A DNA stretch of 64,000 bases from Peribolospora baueri (Eukaryota; Basidiomycota; Peribolosporomycetes; Peribolosporales; Peribolosporaceae), in assembly GCA_029717555.1 (NCBI GenBank), contig JAMDHS010000079.1, positions 1-64,000 of the forward strand, in the 5' to 3' direction. A program made the translations under genes and the position numbers. The notes under the pieces were generated by a model, which made no database searches, was not told the DNA's origin, and worked only from the letters and a program-made list of their open reading frames with translations. Numbering within the stretch: the stretch's first letter is position 1; each line of letters begins with the position of its first letter. This document shows, one piece after another, positions 55,015 through 64,000 of the stretch.

Positions 55015-56217
55015 GTCGGCAGCTAGGGTGTTCGAGTCGGGTCGGCCTGCACCAAAATCAAAACCAAACGGAGTGGTCGTTCTTCGCAGAGAAGGGGGAA
55101 GGGGAGCGAGCGCCGGCCCATCTCGTTTCATTCGTTTCGTTCCTGCTTGCCCTTCCGGTTCAACACAAACCCGGCCACCGGTTCCTGGGGCCGGGGCACG
55201 AGTGAAACAGACGGCCTAGACGGACGTTGCGAAGGAATGGCGGGGACACCGCTGCGACGGGCGAGCACGGGTTCGGGTGACCAAGCGAGCGGTGCACGGC
55301 CCCTTGAATTACCGGTGTGTACGGGTGCACTGGCGGAGCGACTGCGGCACCTCCCAGCACCTCGATCCCCGAGGCCATCCCTTCTCTGTCTACACCAATT
55401 GGAAGCCTTCAATATCAAGGATCTCGAGGAGTAGCGCGAGCGTCACGAGCCATGGTTGCCCTCCATCCTGTCATCCTCGTCGCCATCCCAGAGAGCGGGA
55501 CCGTAGACATGGCCCGCGCCGAGAGCGAAGCGGACTGCTCGTACCTGCACCTGACCTTTCTTTACCTGCACTTTGCTTGGCCTTGCCTTGCCTTGCCTTG
55601 CCTGTGCTGCCGCCCGCTATGTGGCGTGCGCGGCGGAAAGAGGGACGCGAGTGCTCGCTCGCGGAGGGGACGGCGTTGGGGGAACGGGACGGCCGCGCTC
55701 AAGGCTGGCTGTAGTTGTTTATTATTGCCTTGAAGCTCCCGCTCTAAGTCCCGCTCTAAGCACGGCCAGCGGCGATCACGCACGCACGAGACGCCACGAC
55801 GGGTGCAGACGAACATGGCCACGAACGCGAACGCAGCCCGCCATGAAGGCTTCTCTCCAATACACACATACCCACCTTATCCATCTCCCCTTCCTTCCTT
55901 CACCTTGGAGACGAGCAAACGCCGAGCAGGCCTCGCGCTCCCGCGTCCGTCATCTCGCTCGCAGCCATTCTAGCCTCGCCCTCTTCAGTTCGTCCTTCGT
56001 CTTCTTCCCACCCTCGGACTTTCTTTCTGCCTTTCGTTTCTCTTGGCCCCTGACCACCTTCGCTCCACTTCGCTCCAGCCAAGGTCTGGCGTACGTCGTC
56101 GCCAGCTTCAGATAAAAAGCCTCCCCCCACGTTCCTTGGACCTTTACGCCCCACACCAGGGACCACCCTCCTTCCCTTCTCATCTCTTAAAGCCTCTTGA
56201 GACCAGGCTCTCTCGTC
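55015..56217. promoter_or_regulatory. Divergent promoter of the AMP-ligase and HypX-like genes
   Basis: A 1.2-kb region from which both genes are transcribed outward. It is pyrimidine-rich on the plus strand from about 55840 to 56215, next to the HypX-like start. A (TTGCC)n repeat lies at 55576-55602. No other gene was recognised in it. Confidence 0.55.
55576..55602 (+). repeat. (CCTTG)n pentanucleotide repeat
   Basis: About five tandem CCTTG units in the divergent promoter. Confidence 0.9.
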
Positions 56218-59200
56218 ATGAAGATCATCTTCCTTTGCACGGCGTACGACGCTCTGGCGCAGAGGTGAGCCCTTTTCCGTCTATCTCCTTTGATCAAGGA
56301 AAGACATGCTTAAGTGTGCCTCCGTGTTCGGCCTCCAGGCTTGCTCTCGTCCTGCGCTCGCACGGCCACGCGGTCACGGTCGAGTACGACATATCGGCCG
56401 AAACGATGACCGAGGCCGTAAACCTCTCCCAACCCGACCTCGTCATCTGCCCCTTCCTCACCAACCTCGTTCCCAAAGACATTTACGAGCACTGGTTGAC
56501 CCTCATCCTCCATCTCGGCGCCCCTGCCGACGCCGCCCCATCCGCTCCCGACTGGGTCCTCACGGGAGATGACGGAGCGATCGAGGACGCTGGCCATCCT
56601 TGCCGATGGGGCGTCTCCGTCACGCAGGCGGTTGGGGCCCTCGGCGTGGGGCCGGCCTGGGCCTTCGACCAACTCCCGGTCAAGGTGGACTGCTCGCCCG
56701 ACGAGTCGCTCACGAGCAGCGTGCTCTATCGCGGACCGGTCACCCGCGCCGCCGTCGCCGCCGTGCTCAAGGCTCTTGAACGCATCACTGACGCAGTCCT
56801 GGCTGCGGGCACCAAAGATGCCGTTCGCCCTGACCTCGTTCCTCCCCCAGAGGTGCGAACCATCTCATGGACCGCCTCGCTGCCGCTCCAAGGGGGTCCA
56901 TCCCATGACCGTCCTCTGCTCACGCATTCAGAACGCGACTTGGACTTTCGGACACACCCCGCTGAAATCATCGCTCGCCGCATCCGATCCGTCGACTCTC
57001 AACCCGGCCTCCTCACGCGCCTGTTCAGCGAAAAGGCGCCCCTGTTCGTTTACGGCGGCCTCGTGGAGCACAACAAGTTGCCGGCGGCGGCAGCGGAGAG
57101 AGCCGAGCGAGGCGGACCTGGGACCGTTGTGGCGCAGCGTCAGGGTGCGGTTCTCGTCAGCACCAAGGACGGCAATGGCGTGTGGATCACGCATGTCAGG
57201 AGACCCAAGGCCGACACGGACAAGTATCTCCACCCCAGATTGCCCGCCGTCATGGGTCTCCAAGCAGACCCAGAGCTGTTCGAGAGCCTTCAGATGGGCG
57301 ACGTGCCGGAGTGGGATCTCGTCGAGCACACCGGCGGGTGGGGTCCCGTCCTCGGGACCTTCCAGCAGGTATGGATAGACGTGGAGGAGTACCCTTTAGC
57401 GCATCTCCCCACTGCTGCACCCGTCAAGATGGCCTACCTCCACTTCGATTCCTATGACGGCTCCATGTCTACCTCGCAAGCCCGGCTGCTCTCCGACGCA
57501 CTCCGGCACGCGCTCACCATCCCTGGCTTGAGGGGGCTCGTTCTCATGGGCGGAAGCTACTTCGGCAACGGCATCGCCCTCGACGTGCTTGAAGGCGCGC
57601 CCGACCCCGCCACCGAGAGTTGGGCCAACGTCAACGCTATCGATGACGTCGTGCAGACCTTCCTCGACCCGCGGCTCACCGCCGACCGCGGCATCCTCAC
57701 CTTGGCCGCCGTTCGTGGAAACGCATCTGCAGGAGGCCTCGCCCTCGCCGCTGCTGCGGACGTCGTCCTGTGCGCCGAGGCCGTCGTCCTCAATCCACAT
57801 TATAGAAGCATCGGTCTTTTCGGCTCTGGTGAGTCTGGCGCCGTTGCGACCAGCAATAGCGAATGCGGGTCATCGAGTTCTCACTGGAAGCTGACGTTTT
57901 GCCTTGACGATCACGCCATTTTTGTCAGAATTTCATACTTTCACCTTCCCGGCTAGAGTGGGCGAGGAAAAAAGTGAGCAGATTTTGCGACAGATGCTCC
58001 CCATGAGCGCCAGCGAGGCGCAGGAGCTTGGTTTGATCGACCTCGTGGTCGGCGCGGGGAGCGAAGACGCTGAGGAAGTGGACGCGTTGGTCAAGGCCGC
58101 CGTTAGGGCGATCGTCACCGCTCCCGTCGCCAGCCAAGAGCCGGTGACGACGCTGGGCGCGCCCTGGACCAAAGCGACGAACGCCGACGACGAGATTCCG
58201 ATTGGCGCCTCTCTTAACACGGATCTGCTCCTGCACCACAAGCGCGAATACATGGGCCGTCTCTCCCAGGACCCGTCCGTCCATCCCCTTCTCCGCTTCC
58301 GCCAGGCCGAAATGCATCAGACGAGCCTCGACTTCTTCCATCCCTTCCGGTCGCAGCGCTATCACGCGCGTCGGCTCGCGTTCGTGAGGAAGGCGCGGCC
58401 AGCTGCCACACCCACGAGGTTCGCCTTGCACAGGCGCTACGATGGGCCCGGTTGGAACGACGCGGCGGCGCGAGGCGAGTGCCCGAAAACGCTGGACGAA
58501 GAGGAGCGGGACGCTTTCGATGGTTTAGGCGATGTGCCTATCGGACCGACCGTCATCCACTGGCGGCACCGAGACGAAGGTCAGCCGGACGTGGTCGTGG
58601 GGGGACCAGATGCCGAGACGCCGACTTTGGCGGCGGACTTGGTCAGCGCGCCGGGCTTGTTGCCCACACCCGCGACGAAAAAGACCATGAACTGGCACCG
58701 AAGGAGTCCCAGCCGAGATCATGGTCTTCTGCCAAAGCCCGTGGCAGTGCCGGAAGAGCTCGCGCCGTCGACAGCGGCCATCGAGTTCAACAGAGCGCTT
58801 CAGGAGAGGGGCCTGCTCACCCCCGTCAGTCCCGCCATGAGCGACCTCAGCAGCGTGGGCTCGCCCCCACCCTCCACGCCCCAACGCTCTTTCGGGGCCG
58901 TACAGGGCGGCCAAGCGAGACCCACGACGCCGAGCGGTCAAAGTCAGAGCAGCCCTGACCCAACGAAAGCGACGTGGACGGAGGGTGGGTTCCTGACCTC
59001 CTTCGGCCGCGCAATCGCATCGGGTTGGGCCGTCGCAAGCGGAGACAAGCGCTCCGCTGACGCTGACAGCAGTCCGCTGGCGAGCCCTGCAACACCCTGG
59101 ACGGGCGCAATAACGTCCTCGTTCGCGGAGCAGCAGGTTCCACAACCTCCTGCGCGCCTCTCAGCTCCTCCGCTTCTTCCGGCGAAGAAACCGTCCGGTC

Positions 59201-59634
59201 AGACGTACGAGCAGCAAGAGCAGCCACGGCGGCAAGAACAACAACAGCAGCAACAGAGGCAACAAGCCACCCCGACAACGACCGCGCGGGAGAAAGCGAC
59301 GGAAGACGAAAGCCCGCCGCCTACCGGCAGTCTCAGAGGGCTGGGCAAAATGCTAGGCGGGTGGCGAACGAAAGCTCTCGATCAAATGGAGTCTTTGGCC
59401 TCTGCAGCCTCTGCAGCGGCGGCCGCAACCACACTGCCTCGCATGCTCCAACAAGCCGGCGGTCGCGCTGCTCCTCGCCCTGAGGATGGGGCCAAAGCTT
59501 CCGTAGTCCAGGATGCGTCGCCGTCGTCGTCGTCGTCGTCGCCGGACGAGCAGGTGGAGAAGGGTACTACCTCGACCAAGGCGCACGGCAAGGCGCGCCA
59601 GCCTCTCTTCTCCTGGTCCGTCCGCGACGAGTGA
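56218..59634 (+). CDS. HypX/HoxX-like formyltransferase - enoyl-CoA hydratase fusion
   Basis: Three exons, 56218-56264, 56339-57828 and 57929-59634, give about 1080 aa with consistent phases. Residues 1 to about 250 resemble the HypX N-terminal formyl-THF domain: MKIIFLCTAYDALAQRLALV, DLVICPFLTNLVPKDIYEHW, WGVSVTQAVGALGVGPAWAF and SSVLYRGPVTRAAVAAVL. Residues about 375-565 are the HypX crotonase domain: RGLVLMGGSYFGNGIALDVL, ESWANVNAIDDVVQ, AVRGNASAGGLALAAAADVV, VVLNPHYRSIGLFGSEF and ARVG. Residues about 640-680 match the HypX C-terminal segment (SQRYHARRLAFVRKA, FALHRRYD). In the N domain the usual HPGPPGDRG-type segment reads HLGAPADAAP, so folate or catalytic residues may be altered. Bacterial HypX is about 560-600 aa and converts formyl-THF via formyl-CoA to CO for [NiFe] hydrogenase. 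The extra 350-residue tail is disordered (Gln/Ser-rich) with no targeting signal. Function here is open. Confidence 0.82.
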
Positions 59635-61292
59635 CGTTCGTCTGCTCTTCTTTCTTCGCCTTCTCGCATCATCTGCCTCGCTAGCTCCGGTCCCTGTAGC
59701 GGTCCCGAGTCCTTCACGGTCCCGAGGGTGACTAAATTGAAGTTCACCACAGTTGCCCCAAAGGAAAATTATCGCCGTTGGTCCGCGAGGTGCTGCGCGG
59801 TGTCAAGTCATCCGGCGTCCGTGCGGACCAGTAAGACGTAGCCGACTTCCTTACCACTCCATTCCGAATGGAGGAGATACCCCTCGAAGGAGGCGACATG
59901 TAGTCTACCTCGCTAGTACTTAATCAATCGCAAGCGTCACAAACGACGTCGTTAATGTCTTCTTCTTGGCTCGCATCACGCTCCTCACCTATCCACACCT
60001 CTCTTTCGGTGGTACACCGCCACGCCCACCACATGTCATCTTGACTGCGACTATGAGAAAGCTGCATCGCATACTGTCGGTGGCGGTACACAGACTAGGA
60101 CGCTAGCCCGGGCGCCCAGGGATGAAATCTCATCGCCCCAACTCGCCCGCCACTGGCCACATCGAGGAGCCTGCTGGTGCTGCCAGGGAACCAGCACAGG
60201 TCGACGCGCTGAGTCTTCAACGCCTGCCACATCTCCCACCCCTCTTGTCTTTCCTTCTTCTCATCTTGCATGAACAAGAAAAGACCGTGACCTGGGCAAA
60301 GTTCATCCCTTCGCTGACGATCACCAGCTCGCTCGCCATCGGGAAGTCTGTGGCCGGCTCAAACCGAAGGTAGCAGGGAGCCCAGCGGTGATGAGGTGAG
60401 GGCCAATCCATGATGGAGTGAAAGAGTGAGATCATGTGTGCAGAGAAGGAGAGAAGGACATGGCGGCGACCTCTGCGGTTGGCGAGGAGGAGGTCGGTCG
60501 ACAAAGGATAGCGAGCAGGGGCGGATCGGCGATCAAATCCGTTCCGGATGCAACGCCTCGCTCGAGCGAGCGGCCCATGGCGTCGCTCTGGGCCATAAAA
60601 GCCGAGGGCACACATGCTCACTAGTGAAAGAGGAACGTCTGTCCGACCGGGGAGACATCGCCACATCGACGATGTTTTCGATTTCTGTTGTTCGCCTTGA
60701 AGTCACTGGACCGCTTATCTGTTCGGTATTGATCGGCCTGCCCCAAGATCTGTCAGGCACGTACAGTTACATAACATCCATTGATAGCTGGGATTGCTTT
60801 TTCCGCTTGATCGCCGTGCCTGCCCACGCTCGGCGCGACGCTCGCCCAAGGCATGGCCCTGCTTCCTTCGTTGATGCTCTCTCTAGACGAGAGCGGACGC
60901 AGGTCGGAGCCTTCCTTCTGTCGGAGCCCCATCTCATCCTCGTGCTCAGCCGTGTCCGTGCTTGGCAGATCGACGGCGGATGGTGGGCCTGAAAAAGAAC
61001 GACCTGCCGCAGTTAATTTGTGGCTGCTGGATTCGGCGTCTTGCCACGCTCGGCCTTCTACCTCCGACGGGACTCTGTAATCCCTCTCCCCGACCTCGAC
61101 GATGGCTTCCTCGCCCCCTCCTTCCTTCGACCTGAGCTAAGCTCGTTCCCTTTTTTTATTGCCTCCAAGTCACCATGGCCACCTGCTAGTATACATAGCC
61201 GCTTCTTTGTGCCCCCCTTTCCCTCCTTTCCCTACTGCGTTCGCCCGCGCTTTGCCTTTCCGAGCTCACCCACTGACTAAAAGGCCGCCACC
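59635..61292. other. Intergenic region between HypX-like and alpha-arrestin B genes
   Basis: About 1.66 kb. The first part is the 3' flank of the HypX-like gene, and the last 150 bp before 61293 are pyrimidine-rich, the likely arrestin B leader. I see no gene, tRNA or element in between. Confidence 0.5.
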
Positions 61293-61296
61293 ATGG
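61284..61296 (+). promoter_or_regulatory. Optimal Kozak context of alpha-arrestin B
   Basis: GCCGCCACCATGG surrounds the chosen start ATG (61293). It is identical to the vertebrate optimal Kozak sequence and supports this start. Confidence 0.75.
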
Positions 61297-64000
61297 CGCC
61301 GCCCAGCTCCGTCACCATCAATCTCGCAGAGTGAGCATATCATCGAACATGCTGGACGCTAGCTATGTCAGGGCCAAGCCGCCTCGATCGCCGCTGCACT
61401 TCCGCTCATTGCTTATCTTCTCTCCCCGACTGTCCTTCTAGGCCAGTCGTCTTCCTTCGCGGTCAATATGCGGCCGGAGAGGTGGGATCGTCTTCAGACC
61501 TTTTCGCACCCAGCTTTCGCATGGCATTTTGTGTCTGGACTGGCCTGACACATGCTGACGTCGACCTCTTTGCCACTTACGCCTCTCGTTCCTTGCTGGA
61601 CAGGACTCCGACGGTCGACCGCGTCCGGACAATCTGGAGGGCCCGCCATCCCAGATCCGAGGTCTGCTAACCCTGGACATCACCAAACCGTGTAGGATCA
61701 AGAAGATCGAGCTCACCCTAAAGGGAGAAGTGCGGACCGAGTGGCCGGAGGGTGAGCTCTATGAAATCGCATAGATCGAAATGTTGTCACATCCCTCTGG
61801 CTCACGTCGCTTGCTCTAACGTCAATGTTGCGATGACACGCTCCGAAAGGCATCGGTCCCCAGAGAATGAACACGTCCGAGGAAAAGGTCGTCCTCGAGG
61901 AAACCGGCATCCTCTTCAATGCCGCTCGGAGCAGGAAGCGCGCCTCCTCCATCGGCCCAGGCTTGCATCTCGACAACCATTCACTAAACGGTCAAGCGAC
62001 AGCCGTCCCGCCAGCCCCGAGGACGGCCGGCCTTCCACCTTCCCAGTACACCAGCCACGGTGCTAGCCTGTTCCCCCCGAGAACGGATATCGCCGCTGCC
62101 ACGTTGCAGCGCCCGGTGATGCAGAGGGCCACGAGCTCGGTAGACGTACGACCGCAGGCGAGCGAGCTTGGCCATCACCGCACTCGGTCCACCGCTGTCT
62201 CTGCGGCCTCAAGCCCAGACACTGGGAGCGGGCCCATGAGTTCGCCGGGCGGCGCACTCTCGGAGGATGACCGGCGCGGGTTCGCTGGGGCGGTCTCCCG
62301 GCGCCCCTTCTCTTTCCATCTCCTAGACTCTCACAGGCTTAGGCTGCCGTCTACTGGCAACGGTCCCGCCCCGCAAAACTCCCTCTCCCCTTCATTCCCC
62401 GCCTTGCCCATCTCTGAGGACAATGAAAGCGATTTCGAGGACCCGCGCGGCCCGGCTCCGATGTATACGCCCGACCCAGAGCCGGACGCCGGCGGGAACG
62501 AGGATGCGGTGTCTGACTGGGAAACGGAGGCGACAGCGAAGCCGAGCCAACCAGACAGACGGCCTTCGAATGCGGAGACCATCCGCGCCAGTGCGAACAA
62601 GTTCAGCTTTACCGGCATGTTGACCAAGGCGAGCAAAGCTGCTCATGGACAGACGCATGGACATTCGCATAGTTCCGGAGCGTCTCCTTTCGTCCACGTT
62701 TCCAGCTCGAGCGGCGACGGATCCAGTCACCCCGTGTCGCACGATTACTTCTCTCGCGCCATCCGCTCCTCGCCCGCCTCGCCCGCCAAATCGACGACCC
62801 CCGCGCAAGACTCTCGACAGCGTCACGTTCCCTTAGCTTCGGCAGGTCTTTCCAGCGGGAGCGAAGCGGGCAGCCGGGCCACGTCTCCGGCCGCCGAGTT
62901 CGACTCCGTGAGAGGTCGCAAGCCGGCGGCGTTTAAGGCGCTCATTGGCATGGGGAGCCATGGCAAGGAGAAGGATCATTCTGAGCACGGGAGTGGGAAG
63001 GAGGAGAAGGGGAAGGGGAAGGAGAGGAAGAAGGAGAAGGAGAAGAAGGAGGAGAAGTCCAAGGAAAAGAAAGAGGAAACCGGTGAGAAGCACGGGCGGG
63101 AGTTCCAGAAAGGTGAGTGTGGCCGTCCCACGTTTACAGGGCGGCGTCCTTCTTTCGAATTGGCTCTGATGCGTTGCCATCGCACGGCATCGAACGCTCC
63201 AGGCGTCTACACCTACCCCATCTCTTTTCCCGTTTCCGCCTCTGTCCCTCCGACCCTGCACTGCAACTTCGGAAGCATCACCTACACTCTCCGCGCCACC
63301 GTCCACCGATCCGGCCCCTTGACGCCCAACCTCGTCGCCGTGCGCGAGGTCAACCTCGTAGCTCAACCTGGAGAGGACGACACGGAGGAAGCGGAGAACA
63401 TCTCAGTCGACAAGGACTGGCAGGAGCAGCTAGGTTATCAGGTCCTCTTGAGCGGGAAGAGCTTTCCCATCGGGACGAGAGTGCCGTTCAGCGTCAAGTT
63501 CGTCCCCATGGCAAAGGTTAAGGTGTGGAGGATCTTGATCACGTTGGAAGGTGAGTTTGACGAAGATAGCAGGCGTTTGCGGACGCATGAGGTTTGTTGG
63601 CAAGCTGATGAACCTCTCTCATGCAACCTTGAACTCGTAGAGCGCATCGACTACTACGCCGCAAACGGCAAGCACGAACGACACCAGGGGCCGCGAAAGT
63701 TTGTTTTGTTGAAACTCGTGAACGAAGGCTCGACGCCGCTTCTACCCATCACGTCCGACTCGCCGACAGCTCTGGCCGATTCCGTTCTCGCCCCTTACAT
63801 TCCCACTTTGACGCCTCCCGATGACAATCTCCCCGTGTCTGACCCGATGATGGCGACTAATGCGGCCTTCGCCGCTAGTGCGCCCATGGACCGCGGCGTG
63901 GGCTCTTCAACTACGACGATCCAAGGAGCGGGGACTTTCTCGCCCCTCCCTGCTTACGTCGCCGGCGATCCCATCTCCGAGGTGGCGAGGGCGGACGAGG
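61293..64000 (+). CDS. Alpha-arrestin B (paralogue of arrestin A), 3' end beyond the window
   Basis: Exon 1 is 61293-61330 (MAPPSSVTINLAE), exon 2 is 61442-61481 (PVVFLRGQYAAGE), and exon 3 begins at 61604 and runs through LLTLDITKPCRIKKIELTLK to TEWPEG. A long disordered insertion (about 61870-63110), ending in a Lys/Glu-rich run, is followed by VYTYPISFPVSASVPPTLHC, SITYTLRATVHRSGPLTPN, LVAQPGEDDTEEAENISV, LLSGKSFPIGTRVPFSVKF and, after another intron, ERIDYYAANGKHERH with LLPITSDSPTAL. These blocks align one to one with arrestin A, including the intron positions. A PY motif may lie beyond the window (LPAYVAG at the end is LPxY-like). The likely role is an adaptor between Rsp5-type ubiquitin ligase and membrane transporters. 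The window ends inside the coding region. Confidence 0.88.

Noticed and set aside
56043-57956. Longer open frame starting at 56043 for the HypX-like gene
   Set aside because: It reads through intron 1 in a frame that loses the conserved HypX N-terminus; the spliced start at 56218 restores MKIIFLCTAYDALAQR.

Overview
This window is fungal nuclear DNA, most likely from a basidiomycete yeast or smut-like fungus; Microbotryomycetes within Pucciniomycotina fit best, but that lineage call is inference. The sequence is visibly GC-rich. Genes carry many short GT-AG introns, proteins are rich in low-complexity Ala/Gln/Ser/Pro tracts, and intergenic stretches are often strongly purine- or pyrimidine-skewed. 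There is no sign of bacterial, organellar or rRNA sequence, and I found no complete tRNA gene.

Layout. 0-8 kb: a secreted conserved fungal protein (144-1787, -), an island of inverted gag-like fossil pieces (about 3.3-4.2 kb), and an unrecognised Ala/Gln-rich coiled-coil protein (4895-7555, -). 8-20 kb: a giant Pro-rich/coiled-coil protein (8693-15308, +), an F-box/LRR protein (15783-18003, -) with a scrambled Ty1/copia relic against its 5' end, and a UPF0303/haem-degrading-domain protein (19271-19885, -). 20-32 kb: two ribosome-biogenesis genes in tandem (JIP5 and DBP3), an IBTK-like ankyrin/RCC1/BTB protein (24984-30272, -), and, divergent from it, the spliceosomal cyclophilin PPIL1 (30895-31963, +), which contains an 8-nt micro-exon. 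32-48 kb: alpha-arrestin A (-), an acidic repeat protein whose frame is not resolved (-), a PSP1-domain protein (-) and a single-pass membrane protein (-). 48-52 kb: a long non-coding stretch and a second inverted gag-like island with a tRNA-like core. 52-64 kb: a peroxisomal 4-coumarate-CoA-ligase-like enzyme (-) head to head with a HypX-like formyltransferase/enoyl-CoA-hydratase fusion (+), then alpha-arrestin B (+), cut by the window end.

How the parts relate. JIP5 and DBP3 both act in 60S ribosome assembly. The two arrestins are paralogues with the same intron positions and the same kind of large insertion inside the arrestin N domain; they probably act as ubiquitin-ligase adaptors for plasma-membrane transporters. 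The AMP-ligase/HypX pair shares one 1.2-kb intergenic region. Because HypX enzymes make formyl-CoA and CO for [NiFe]-hydrogenase maturation in bacteria, a fungal copy is the most surprising gene in the window. The most unusual structural features are the PPIL1 micro-exon with its T37 polypyrimidine intron and the two palindromic gag-like islands.
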